Below, in pieces: positions 42,279 through 50,594 of a stretch of 64,000 nucleotides of DNA (its first letter is position 1; every line of letters begins with the position of its first letter). Source of the DNA: Pseudomonas fluorescens (lineage in GTDB: Bacteria; Pseudomonadota; Gammaproteobacteria; Pseudomonadales; Pseudomonadaceae). Location: contig NZ_CABVGX010000023.1 of assembly GCF_902497625.1 (NCBI RefSeq), positions 36,354-100,353 on the forward strand, given 5' to 3'. The translations under genes and the position numbers were made by a program. Below the pieces are notes generated by a model. That model did no database searches. It worked only from the letters and a program-made list of their open reading frames with translations, and had not been told where the DNA came from.

Positions 42279-42596
42279 TTAGCGGCGACCGAGCAGCAGT
42301 CCGACCACCAGGCCAAAACCGGCAGAAATCGCCACGGTTTGCCATGGATGCCCACCAATGTAGGTTTCTGTGGCCTGCACTGCCGGCATTGTACGGTCGC
42401 GCACGTTGCCGACCGAATCCCGCGCCTGCTGGAGCTTCTGGGCGATCTGACCACGCAGGGTTTCCGCTTCTTCGCCTACCAGCGAAGCGCTGCTCTTAAG
42501 CAGCTTTTCCGATTCCTCGATCAGCGCCTGAAGTTCGCTGAAAGCCTGATCCTTGATCTGTTCTTCGGCGGTTTGTTCGGCAGTTTTCCGAGCCAT
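42279..42596 (-). CDS. DUF883 (ElaB/YqjD) membrane-anchored protein
   Basis: A 105-residue protein: a long amphipathic helix (ELQALIEESEKLLKSSASLV, KLQQARDSVGNVRDR) followed by a C-terminal membrane helix in the pattern GHPWQTVAISAGFGLVVGLLLGRR. This is the tail-anchored ElaB/YqjD form, which in E. coli binds ribosomes at the membrane in stationary phase. GGAG precedes the ATG at 42596; the open frame upstream to 42710 lacks similarity. Confidence 0.88.
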   Translation of the reverse strand: MARKTAEQTAEEQIKDQAFSELQALIEESEKLLKSSASLVGEEAETLRGQIAQKLQQARDSVGNVRDRTMPAVQATETYIGGHPWQTVAISAGFGLVVGLLLGRR

Positions 42597-42760
42597 TGAG
42601 GTTTCTCCTTGCATTAAATGAGCAGTGAACAATGGAGTCCCCCGATGCCTGAAAAGTTGCACGGGGTGAACGTATTCGGCTGACCCTGGAACAAATCCGG
42701 CGCCGGACATTTCCCCCTACGGTGTAAGATGTCACCTATTTACGCAGCAGGAGAACATCC

Positions 42761-43012
42761 ATGAGCTTTAACCTGGCCGACAAATCCCATGCTGAACGTG
42801 CGGCCCTCGAAGATGAAAAATCCCGCCTGTTCGATTTGTGGCAAAGCAACCTGGGCAAAGCCAAAGGCGAGGCCGCACGGTTGTTCGCCGAGCGTGCCAA
42901 GCGCAAGGGTAAATGGTCCGAGTGGGTCCGGTCCGAGCTCGACGGGATGTCGCCGCCAGAGTTCGCCAACATGGTGCGCAGTGAAGTCAATCGGCTGATG
43001 GCGGCGAAATGA
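42761..43012 (+). CDS. Small conserved hypothetical protein
   Basis: An 83-residue basic, helical, cytoplasmic protein (KSHAERAALEDEKSRLFDLW, then RSELDGMSPPEFANMVRSEV). The strong ribosome site AGGAGAAC lies six to twelve bases before the ATG, and a terminator follows. Similar short proteins occur in other pseudomonads, but I know no function for them. Confidence 0.72.
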   Translation: MSFNLADKSHAERAALEDEKSRLFDLWQSNLGKAKGEAARLFAERAKRKGKWSEWVRSELDGMSPPEFANMVRSEVNRLMAAK

Positions 43013-43045
43013 TTTCAGCGGTTCGGCCATTTGGCGGGCCGGACG

Positions 43046-43077
43046 GGGGCGTACTTTGGCGTACGCCCCGGTTTTTT
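43046..43077 (+). terminator. Rho-independent terminator
   Basis: GGGGCGTAC and GTACGCCCC pair around TTTGGC and are followed by six T. It ends the 42761 gene transcript. Confidence 0.88.
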
Positions 43078-43094
43078 GAGGGGCCCTGGCAGGG

Positions 43095-44384
43095 CTATCC
43101 CAAGTAGCGTGCGACGACCGCCCGGCATTTGCCGTCCATTGAGTAACCACCGACGATTAATTTGCCATCGTCCTGCACCACCAACGACGTGGCGCAATCC
43201 AGGCTGCGTCCCAAGCGGGTGCGAACCCAGCCTGCGCCGTGACCGAAGCGATCATCAAGCTGACCATCAGGCCGATAACGGGCGAGAATAAAGTCAGCTT
43301 CAACACCGCCCATCGTAGCGCCCGCGCACACCACACTGCCATCCGCCTGCGTCTGCGCGGCAGTCCAATGACAACCGTACTCGCCGATCTCCAGCAATTG
43401 TGCGTGGCCTGCGTTGCAATGTTGGTCCGGACGACCGTTGCTGTGAATCTTCAACGCGATGCAATGCATCGGGTCGCGGCTGCTGCCAAAGCACAACACA
43501 TCGGCGTCGGTTAGTTGGACTAGCTGACAGACCTGAACGCTGCGCTCTTTGGCATTGACGCTCATAAACCCGTCGACGGCGAAACACTCGTCCAGCCGAC
43601 CATCGGGAAGATAGCGCGCAAGCAAGCCTTGTTCAGGGAAATTCATCGACCCGCCGACCATAATTCGGCCATCGCGCTGCACCAGAAGACTGCCGAGCCT
43701 GGAATTCATCAGCAGATGCCGAACTACAACAAAGCCACGGCCATTGAAGGATTCGTCGAGCGATCCGTCGCTGTTGAGGCGAATCAGCATCGCAGCCTGG
43801 TCCGCCATCTCGAAGTGATGATTGGCCACCAGCACAATTCGGCCGTCGTCCTGCACAGCGATTGCGCAAGCCTCGACGTCGGGAACACCGGCCGGCAGCC
43901 ACGTATTGCGGACGCCCAGAGAAAGATTGCCCGGTAGACGCACGACACAGCGACCGTTGTCGCCAAACCCTCGTACGGCATTGCCATCCTCATCGAAGAG
44001 CGCGAGCGCGGGCAGGGTGCAATGAGCGTTTTCGTAATGCAGGCCTGCGACCAGGATATTGCCATCAGGCAGGACAAGAACCTCTTCGGCCATGGCCTCA
44101 AAACCATGCTGGAACTGGCTGACCACGCTGCCTTGATAAGCGAACATCAGGTCGGCCGAACCATCTGCGAGCAGTCGCGCCAGACCAAAACGGCTACCGC
44201 CCGGGGTGCCGACCTTGGCCGCGACCAACAATCGGCCTTGCCCGTCGACAGCAACGCCGTTGGTCATGCTTGAAACGCTGCCCGGGAAGTAGACGTGGGT
44301 CTTGCCAGCGGCAGCGAAAGTCTTGTCGAGTGTTCCAGCGTCATCAAGCCGCGGAGCCAGCGAGGAGAGGTTCTGGACGGACAT
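43095..44384 (-). CDS. Delta-60 repeat protein (predicted beta-propeller)
   Basis: A 429-residue protein made of about seven repeats of 55-60 residues. Each repeat has a V-x-x-D-G-(R/K)-I/L-L-V-A-G core and a (R)L-x-x-D-G-x-L-D-x-x-F-G end: RLDDAGTLDKTFAAAGK, LNSDGSLDESFNGRGFVVV, RYRPDGQLDDRFGHGAGWV and VVQDDGKLIVGGYSMDGKCR. These are the Delta-60 (TIGR02608-like) repeats found in secreted or surface proteins of unknown function. No signal peptide is present, which is odd for the class. GGAG precedes the ATG at 44384. Confidence 0.85.
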   Translation of the reverse strand: MSVQNLSSLAPRLDDAGTLDKTFAAAGKTHVYFPGSVSSMTNGVAVDGQGRLLVAAKVGTPGGSRFGLARLLADGSADLMFAYQGSVVSQFQHGFEAMAEEVLVLPDGNILVAGLHYENAHCTLPALALFDEDGNAVRGFGDNGRCVVRLPGNLSLGVRNTWLPAGVPDVEACAIAVQDDGRIVLVANHHFEMADQAAMLIRLNSDGSLDESFNGRGFVVVRHLLMNSRLGSLLVQRDGRIMVGGSMNFPEQGLLARYLPDGRLDECFAVDGFMSVNAKERSVQVCQLVQLTDADVLCFGSSRDPMHCIALKIHSNGRPDQHCNAGHAQLLEIGEYGCHWTAAQTQADGSVVCAGATMGGVEADFILARYRPDGQLDDRFGHGAGWVRTRLGRSLDCATSLVVQDDGKLIVGGYSMDGKCRAVVARYLG

Positions 44385-44611
44385 GCACGCATCTCCTTGC
44401 GAGTCGTCTCTAGCCAAAATTGGCAGGCGACCTGGATGGGATAGGTATTCAACCGCTGAACACCCCGGTGCACAACTGTCAGAAGAACCAGATGAAGGGT
44501 CGTTGTGTGCCAGAACACTGGCCTTTCGACTCACTTCAAAGCCTGACAAGTAACCGCACTTCCATTCGCGCGTTTTAAAAACTCTCCGGACAAAGCTGCA
44601 TTGCCAGAAAA

Positions 44612-44639
44612 GCGCGGATTACTGTGCAGTAATCCGCGC
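44612..44639 (-). terminator. Terminator of the 44645 gene
   Basis: GCGCGGATTACTG and CAGTAATCCGCGC pair perfectly over 13 bases with a two-base loop. On the minus strand a TTTTC follows. It starts five bases after the stop. Confidence 0.88.
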
Positions 44640-44644
44640 CGATA

Positions 44645-44911
44645 TCAGTGTGGCATCGACCACGATTGCAGCGCATAACCTTCACGGCTCAGTTCTTCAC
44701 GAGCTTGTTCCAGTAGATGCTCAAGTTGTGCTGGATCGGTGTAGGCGCTGCTGGGTATTTGCTTGCTCCCGATGCGGGTATTAGTGCGGTCAATAACGGT
44801 CAGGTTGAGCTCACCGTTACCATCCTGCAGGGCCCAGGCCACACATTGGAAAGGTTTAAAAGCGCGGTCGGCGATCAAAAGAGCTTCGTTGATACGGAGC
44901 GGGGCGGTCAT
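44645..44911 (-). CDS. Small conserved hypothetical protein
   Basis: An 88-residue cytoplasmic protein (INEALLIADRAFKPFQCVAW, then LNLTVIDRTNTRIGSKQIPS) with an alpha/beta pattern and a helical C-terminus (LEHLLEQAREELSREGYALQ). AGAGAGAA precedes the ATG and a strong terminator follows. I do not recognise a functional family. Confidence 0.68.
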   Translation of the reverse strand: MTAPLRINEALLIADRAFKPFQCVAWALQDGNGELNLTVIDRTNTRIGSKQIPSSAYTDPAQLEHLLEQAREELSREGYALQSWSMPH

Positions 44912-45254
44912 GGGATTCTCTCTTTATGCCCAGTCAGGTGATGTGCCGTCGGTTGGGCTGACCGTGCGGCTGGTTACTTGTACTGATGTCCGTACCCCAG
45001 CTTCGGGTCACACTTGAACCAAACAAATTTCAACTTTCTTTCGTTTGATCATTGCTTGCCCAGATAACGAAAGAATAATAAAAGGGGCAACTTTGTTAGG
45101 GAGCTAACAACGTGTTCAGCTTATAACTGCTTTTTCAGTGTTCTTATAGTCAATCGGTACAAGGCGCCGTCAATTTCTTGCTAATGTTACAGCCAGGCCC
45201 GCCAAACGACTGTTTTTAATAATATTTCCCATATTTTGGCGCCAAGGAACAGTC
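44912..45254. other. AT-rich regulatory region upstream of the sigma-54 activator (343 bases)
   Basis: This gene-free stretch is clearly richer in A/T than its surroundings from 45020 on. It contains the palindrome TTGTTAG-GGAG-CTAACAA at 45093-45110, about 145 bases before the activator start, a candidate operator. No coding frame was found. Confidence 0.55.
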
Positions 45255-46580
45255 ATGACCGAAGCGCCTGCTCTACGACGATTGTTAGTGGTGGACCCCT
45301 GTGATGATTGCCATCGTCTTCTCCCAGGCTTGCGCTCAGTCGGATGGGACGTCGATAGCTGCACCCTCGACGATGCTGTCGACCGCGCTTGCGATGTCGG
45401 GCTGCTGCGCCTGCAACCTTTTCATCTGGAACGCCCGGATGCCGTCAAGGAGCTGATCAGCCGCAGTGGCACGGAATGGATCGCCGTGCTTAATCAGGAA
45501 GTTCTGCGACTACAGAATGTCGGTGATTTTGTCTGTGAATGGTTTTTTGATTTTCATACCTTGCCGTTCGACGTGTCGCGGGTTCAGGTAACCCTGGGCC
45601 GTGCCTTCGGCATGGCACGCCTGCGCGGGCAAGGCACGGTCCACATCAATCAGCCCGAGCACGAACTGCTGGGCGACAGCAAACCGATTCGCGAACTGCG
45701 CAAGCTGCTGAGCAAACTGGCGCCGACCGAGTCCCCGGTATTGATCCGTGGCGAAAGCGGCACCGGCAAGGAGCTGGTCGCGCGTACGTTGCACCGGCAA
45801 TCGCAACGGCACAGCAAACCCTTCGTTGCGATCAATTGCGGCGCCATCCCCGAGCACTTGATCCAGTCCGAATTGTTTGGCCACGAGAAGGGCGCTTTCA
45901 CCGGTGCGCATCAACGCAAGGTCGGGCGCATCGAAGCGGCCAACGGCGGCACGTTGTTTCTCGATGAGATCGGTGACTTGCCTCTGGAACTGCAAGCGAA
46001 TCTGCTGCGTTTCCTGCAGGAAAAACACATCGAGCGTGTAGGCGGCAGTCAGCCGATTCCGGTGGATGTGCGGGTTTTGGCGGCGACAAACGTCGACCTC
46101 GAAGCGGCCATCGAAAAGAAGCGCTTTCGCGAAGATCTGTATTACCGCCTCAATGTGCTGCAGGTTGTCACCGCACCGTTGCGTGAGCGGCATGGCGACC
46201 TGGCGATGCTGGCCAACCACTTTTCACACTTCTACAGCCATGAAACCGGACGTCGGCCACGCAGTTTCAGCGAAGACGCGCTGATCGCCATGGGCAAACA
46301 CGACTGGCCGGGCAACGTTCGCGAACTGGCCAACCGCGTGCGCCGTGGTTTGGTGCTTGCAGAAGGACGGCAGATCGAAGCACGCGACCTTGGTTTGATC
46401 AGTCAGCACGCCATCGCTGCGCCGATGGGCACCCTTGAGGATTACAAGACCCGCGCCGAACGCCAGGCGTTGTGCGATGTGTTGAATCGTCACAGCGACA
46501 ACCTCAGCGTCGCTGCCCGCGTGCTGGGCGTGTCGCGGCCTACGTTTTACCGCTTGCTGCACAAGCACCAGATCCGCTAG
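45255..46580 (+). CDS. Sigma-54-dependent activator with VpsR-type N-terminal domain
   Basis: A 441-residue enhancer-binding protein. The N-terminal 120 residues (LLVVDPCDDCHRLLPGLRSV, WFFDFHTLPFDVSRVQVTLG) are a receiver-like domain of the VpsR kind with no clear phospho-Asp, a class that may respond to c-di-GMP. The central AAA+ domain has Walker A GESGTGKE near 165, the sigma-54 contact loop GAFTGA near 212 and Walker B LFLDEIGD near 238. The C-terminus has a Fis-type helix-turn-helix (LSVAARVLGVSRPTFYRLLH). The gene converges on fapF, and a sigma-54 element lies upstream of fapA, so control of the amyloid operon is the natural inference. Confidence 0.9.
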   Translation: MTEAPALRRLLVVDPCDDCHRLLPGLRSVGWDVDSCTLDDAVDRACDVGLLRLQPFHLERPDAVKELISRSGTEWIAVLNQEVLRLQNVGDFVCEWFFDFHTLPFDVSRVQVTLGRAFGMARLRGQGTVHINQPEHELLGDSKPIRELRKLLSKLAPTESPVLIRGESGTGKELVARTLHRQSQRHSKPFVAINCGAIPEHLIQSELFGHEKGAFTGAHQRKVGRIEAANGGTLFLDEIGDLPLELQANLLRFLQEKHIERVGGSQPIPVDVRVLAATNVDLEAAIEKKRFREDLYYRLNVLQVVTAPLRERHGDLAMLANHFSHFYSHETGRRPRSFSEDALIAMGKHDWPGNVRELANRVRRGLVLAEGRQIEARDLGLISQHAIAAPMGTLEDYKTRAERQALCDVLNRHSDNLSVAARVLGVSRPTFYRLLHKHQIR

Positions 46581-46592
46581 GGCGGGTGAAAC

Positions 46593-46632
46593 GAAAAGGC
46601 CCGCTGCGATGAGGATCGCAGCGGGCCTTTTC
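46593..46632. terminator. Bidirectional terminator between the activator and fapF
   Basis: AAAAGGCCCGCTGCGAT and ATCGCAGCGGGCCTTTT form a 17-pair stem with a GAGG loop. A and T runs on the two sides serve both converging genes. Confidence 0.92.
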
Positions 46633-46640
46633 CATGTCGG

Positions 46641-47942
46641 TCAGAAGTAGTACGGGAATTTCAGGCTGAAGGTGAAGTCCGGGGCGTCATCGGTCAGGCC
46701 GATCGACAGGTTGGGCACGATGGTCAGGTTGTCGCTCGCGGCGACCGTCATGCCGATGTTGAAGTAGCCGGCGTTGGCGTCGCTGGAGGTGACTGATTGC
46801 CAGTCGCCGCCATCTTCCTTGATCTTGCTTTTGCGTTGCACCAGATCGGACACCGAGAACGACATACTCATCTTCTCGTTCAGCGCAAACGCGACGCCGG
46901 CGCCGATCTGGAAGCTGTCCCCGATGCGTACTTTGCCCGGGGTTTTCTGGTTGACCGTGGAGCTGATGTCGTCGAAGGATTCTTCGAGGTTGTGCGTATA
47001 AGACAGGCTGCCGAACAGCACCGCCGGGTCGAACGTCTTGACCAGCGAGATACCGGGGCTGATCGACCAGACGCCATTCCCGGTGGGCAAGGTATCGGGG
47101 ACGAACAGGTTGGTATTGGCATCGGTCTGGCGCAGCTTGATGCCGAACGGGTCCTTGCCGGTTGGCGCCTTGACCCGCAGAGTAAGCACGGCATCCGGTG
47201 AACTGACCGATTCGTCCATGAACTTGTAGGCAATGCCGAAGTTGACGTCGCCGATGTCCGGATCGCGGGTGACACTGTCTTCCGTGGTGACGCCGGCAGA
47301 GCCTTGGTTACCGCCGCCGGACTGATAGGTCGATTCGCGGTAGAGCACCGGCACGTTGAGGTCGAACTGCCAGCGATTGTCGAAGTTGTAACGACCGGTA
47401 AGGTCCAGCGTCCAGGTGTCGGCCTTGATCCGGTCGAGATTAATGTTGCCGAGGAATATCGAGTCCAGCGCGAGAAAGCCGTTGAGGATCAACTGACGTG
47501 TGTCGTATCGCGAATAGGTGATCCCGGTTTCGACGCTGAACTTGCCGCCACCGAAAAATCCGCTGGCCTCGTCATACAGGTTGGAAACGCTTTGTGCCGG
47601 TTGCGAGTCGTCCGCCAGCGATTGTCCGTAAGAACTGCCGCCGCCGGCCGCACCGCCCGATGCCGCTGCGGCGCCAGTACCGGTGGCGACGCGATTGCCT
47701 TTCATGTCCGATGGCGATTTGGCCAAACGCTTGGGTTGTGGGGTTGCCGGTTGATCTTCGACTTGACGAACCCGTTGTTCCAGTACCGCCAGGGCTTTTT
47801 GTTGTACTTCGTATCGTTGCTTCAGCTCCAGCAGCTCCTGCTTGAGCGCCTCAATGTCCGCATCGGGTGCTGCTTGCAGCAAAGCCGCCGGGAACAGGGT
47901 GCTCAAACAGACGACTGCGCGCAGTGATACTGATCGATACAT
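46641..47942 (-). CDS. fapF: Functional amyloid outer-membrane secretin-like porin FapF
   Basis: FapF is a trimeric outer-membrane beta-barrel that exports Fap amyloid subunits. The 433-residue protein has a signal peptide (SLRAVVCLSTLFPAALLQA), an N-terminal coiled coil (IEALKQELLELKQRYEVQQK, then LAVLEQRVRQVE) that forms the periplasmic domain, and a Gly/Ala/Ser-rich plug linker (ATGTGAAAASGGAAGGGSS). The barrel strands follow and end in the outer-membrane signature FTFSLKFPYYF. It is the last gene of fapABCDEF. Confidence 0.95.
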   Translation of the reverse strand: MYRSVSLRAVVCLSTLFPAALLQAAPDADIEALKQELLELKQRYEVQQKALAVLEQRVRQVEDQPATPQPKRLAKSPSDMKGNRVATGTGAAAASGGAAGGGSSYGQSLADDSQPAQSVSNLYDEASGFFGGGKFSVETGITYSRYDTRQLILNGFLALDSIFLGNINLDRIKADTWTLDLTGRYNFDNRWQFDLNVPVLYRESTYQSGGGNQGSAGVTTEDSVTRDPDIGDVNFGIAYKFMDESVSSPDAVLTLRVKAPTGKDPFGIKLRQTDANTNLFVPDTLPTGNGVWSISPGISLVKTFDPAVLFGSLSYTHNLEESFDDISSTVNQKTPGKVRIGDSFQIGAGVAFALNEKMSMSFSVSDLVQRKSKIKEDGGDWQSVTSSDANAGYFNIGMTVAASDNLTIVPNLSIGLTDDAPDFTFSLKFPYYF

Positions 47943-47988
47943 GAAATAAGCCGTCCCTTTTAGCCTAATGATCGAGAGTCAGCGTAGT

Positions 47989-48753
47989 TCAATATCCCAC
48001 ACTGCGTAGTGCGGTCAGTTGGGACAGATTGCAGTCCAACGCACCGGCACTCGGTCCATTATTGTTAAGTACAACATTGAGTTGCGTGAGGTTGCTGACG
48101 AGGTTGCTGTTGCCTAGCAGACGCGTGTTTTGCAGCAGTCCGCCGGCGGCTACCTGCTGTAGCGCAGTGCCCTGATTGTTGTTTGCGGCGATCGCCATCT
48201 GCACGCCGCCGCCGGATGACGACACGGCAATGCTGCCGGCAGAGTTGCTGCCAGTGATGGTCTGCCCGCTCGCCAATACCTGGCCTTGCGGCACTGCGGT
48301 AACCGGCGGCGCCACGGCGCTTTCGCTGACGTCGATGGAAACATTGTTGGCGGCGGTGTTGCCATCCCCTGCGGCGCGCACACTTTGCGTAATGCCTTGC
48401 GCCGTCGCGAGCCCCGCGCCGCCGACAATGGTGCCGGTGCCCTGACTCGGCACGGCGGCGTTGCTGTTGGCTTGACTGTTGCCGGACTGAGTGTAAGTCG
48501 AGACGTAGAATTGCGGTTTGACCGTGGCGGCCTGGATCTGCATCGAACCGCTGGCCCCGATCATGTCGCCGCTGGCATTGCGCCAGGTGGTACTCATCAC
48601 CACACCAAAGCTGATGATCCGCCCCGGCATGACATATCGACCGCGCAGCTCGGCGAGCTCCTGGTCCTTGATTTCGACAGGTTTGAATCCGTTGGCATAA
48701 CCTGACGCGCTCGCCGCCAGGCAGGCGGCGGCCAGCCAGTATGAGGTTTTCAT
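47989..48753 (-). CDS. fapE: Functional amyloid minor component FapE
   Basis: A 254-residue exported protein (signal LAAACLAASASGYA) of the Fap system. FapE is found in purified Fap fibrils with FapC and FapB and is thought to be extracellular, perhaps at the fibril tip. The body is rich in N, Q, S and G with short repeats (SGNSQANSN, AGDGNTAANN, LLGNSNLVSN). It ends with a cysteine segment ALDCNLSQLTALRSVGY. The ATG at 48753 has GGGAG in front; a frame extension to 48789 is not signal-like. Confidence 0.93.
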   Translation of the reverse strand: MKTSYWLAAACLAASASGYANGFKPVEIKDQELAELRGRYVMPGRIISFGVVMSTTWRNASGDMIGASGSMQIQAATVKPQFYVSTYTQSGNSQANSNAAVPSQGTGTIVGGAGLATAQGITQSVRAAGDGNTAANNVSIDVSESAVAPPVTAVPQGQVLASGQTITGSNSAGSIAVSSSGGGVQMAIAANNNQGTALQQVAAGGLLQNTRLLGNSNLVSNLTQLNVVLNNNGPSAGALDCNLSQLTALRSVGY

Positions 48754-48797
48754 TTGCTGCTCCCGGGGGCATCCTGCCCCACAAACCATCCTGGCGA

Positions 48798-49478
48798 TTA
48801 AAAGAAGTCGCTCTGTATGAATCCGAAATCCATCAATTCAGCATCTTTGACCGGGTTGAAGCCATCGAGCTTGTTCTTCGCCGTGAGCGGTTCCGGTGGG
48901 CTGCGTAACGCATTGGTTTTGTCATAACCGGGCCCGACGATAGCGAAGACAATGCCGTTCCAGCCTTTCACAAAGTCATCGTGGGAGTAGCGTTTGTGCC
49001 CCAGCACCGGGTCGCCGATGTAGACCCAGTTCTTGTCGGAGCGCTGCAACACCACGAAATGCTTGTAGCCGCGAATGTCCATCAGCACCACCACCGGAAT
49101 CGTCACCGCGTCGAGCTTTTCCGGCGGGATCTTGTAGCCCCGGGCGCGCATGCCGATGCTTTCTATGTAGCGCTTCATGTCCAGCATGGAGAAACCTTGC
49201 GTACGGACAAGGTCATGGTCAGCATTGACCAGCATGCCTTTGATGATGTGCTCCTCATCGACGTCGAGCCAGTAAGCTTGGCGTAACACCGTTGCCAGTG
49301 CAGCAGCGCCGCAACTGAAATCGGTTTTCTGTTCGACGATGTCGCTGAACTTGCGCTCACGCAGACTCTGTACTTCCTTGTAGACAAGCATGCCGCCGGG
49401 CAAGGCCGCGACGGGCATCTGTCCAGCCTGTGTCAGACCAGACAGGCAGAGCAGGGCGAGGAAGGCAGTCTTTCGCAT
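48798..49478 (-). CDS. fapD: Functional amyloid C39-like peptidase FapD
   Basis: A 226-residue periplasmic protein (signal FLALLCLSGLTQAG) with a C39 cysteine-peptidase domain. The catalytic Cys is C56 in KTDFSCGAAALATVLRQAYW, the His is in GYKHFVVLQ and the Asp in YIGDPVLGHKRY. All three are present. It is thought to process or keep Fap subunits competent for export. The ATG at 49478 is preferred over a TTG six bases upstream. A terminator hairpin separates it from fapC. Confidence 0.94.
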   Translation of the reverse strand: MRKTAFLALLCLSGLTQAGQMPVAALPGGMLVYKEVQSLRERKFSDIVEQKTDFSCGAAALATVLRQAYWLDVDEEHIIKGMLVNADHDLVRTQGFSMLDMKRYIESIGMRARGYKIPPEKLDAVTIPVVVLMDIRGYKHFVVLQRSDKNWVYIGDPVLGHKRYSHDDFVKGWNGIVFAIVGPGYDKTNALRSPPEPLTAKNKLDGFNPVKDAELMDFGFIQSDFF

Positions 49479-49504
49479 GGTCAATACGCCTTGACGTGCT
49501 GTGG

Positions 49505-49527
49505 AAAAGCCCCGTCGCCGGGGCTTT
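49505..49527 (-). terminator. Intra-operon terminator/attenuator after fapC
   Basis: On the minus strand AAAGCCCCGG and CGGGGCTTTT form a stem with a short loop and end in T. It begins 15 bases after the fapC stop and before fapD. It should end most transcripts after the major subunit gene. Confidence 0.82.
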
Positions 49528-49541
49528 GATTGCGATCGCGA

Positions 49542-50531
49542 TTACAGGCAGGCTCTGCAGCCGGCAGCGATGGATAGCGAGTTGCTTTGCTGGTTGCCCA
49601 CACCCGACGATACGTTGGCGCCGCCGTTGCCGGAGAAGCTGTTCATCGAGTTGGTCATGGTGGACACATTGGTCACAGGGTTTTTCCAGCCGTTGGGTGT
49701 CATCACTTGTTGAGTGGTCACACCTGCCAGGCCGAATACGCCGACCGCCACGAAGTCCGACGTGGTGTCGCCGTTGCCACCGCCGTGGCCGCCCCTATTG
49801 CCCCAACCGCCGTTGTTGTTGCCTTCGGTGGTGGCAGTGCCTGCAGCGACAAATCCGCCTGCGCCGCTGAAAGTGCCGGTCATGGTTTCCGTGGTGTAGG
49901 CCTGGTCGGCATTGTTGGTGACCGTCAAGCCAGAGGAGCTTTGGTTGGCCGAGGCAGCCGCCTGAGCGACGCGCCCGCCGGATACGGCGATGGCCAGGTT
50001 GTTTTTCTGTTGGTTGAAGTTGCCGGACGTCACGTTGATGCCGATGTTGCCGGAACCATTGTTGCCTGCGTTGTTGAGTGAAGAAGCATTGGTATTGGAG
50101 TAGTTGGCGACGGTGTTGCCGGTATTGTTCTGAGTAGCGCTGGACGCGGCGATGGCGTTGCCGAAAATAAAGGCTTCATCGGCGGTGGCCAGTGCAGCGG
50201 CGTTGTCTTGCTGGTTGCCATCGCCGGCTGCAACGTTCGCGCCCATGTTGCCGTTGGAGTTGTTCAGCGAACTGTCGATGGCGGCGCCATTCTGCGTGCC
50301 CTGATTGAGCACAGCATTGCCCGAGTTGTTCTGAACATCCATGACGGTGGCCCCGGCACCGGCAGAGATGGACAGAATCTGATCAAGGGTTGGGCCCTGT
50401 GGACCGTTGTTGCCATGACCGTTGCCGTGGCCATTGCCATGACCGTTGCCACGGTCGGCGGCTTGTGCTGCGATTGCCATCACTGCTGCGAGAGCGAAAA
50501 CCAGTGGTTTCAAGGCCGTTGTAGGTTTCAT
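49542..50531 (-). CDS. fapC: Major functional amyloid subunit FapC
   Basis: The main fibril-forming protein of Pseudomonas biofilm amyloid. It has 329 residues with a signal peptide (LVFALAAVMAIAAQA). An unusual mature N-terminus with repeated GNGH units is followed by imperfect amyloid repeats carrying the hallmark N-x-x-G-(A/I)-N-V-(A/T/S)-(A/S)-G-x-x-N-Q-Q: GANVAAGDGNQQ, GINVTSGNFNQQ and GANVSSGVGNQQ. Long Gly/Thr-rich linkers lie between repeats two and three. The chain ends CRACL, the conserved C-terminal CxxC of FapC. Composition and order are typical; the length lies between the short and long FapC forms known to me. Confidence 0.95.
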   Translation of the reverse strand: MKPTTALKPLVFALAAVMAIAAQAADRGNGHGNGHGNGHGNNGPQGPTLDQILSISAGAGATVMDVQNNSGNAVLNQGTQNGAAIDSSLNNSNGNMGANVAAGDGNQQDNAAALATADEAFIFGNAIAASSATQNNTGNTVANYSNTNASSLNNAGNNGSGNIGINVTSGNFNQQKNNLAIAVSGGRVAQAAASANQSSSGLTVTNNADQAYTTETMTGTFSGAGGFVAAGTATTEGNNNGGWGNRGGHGGGNGDTTSDFVAVGVFGLAGVTTQQVMTPNGWKNPVTNVSTMTNSMNSFSGNGGANVSSGVGNQQSNSLSIAAGCRACL

Positions 50532-50594
50532 GGTGTCTCTCCGTGCTTATTAGTCGGTTAAGTGTTGATACGTTCCAATCGCACTGCGTACGGG

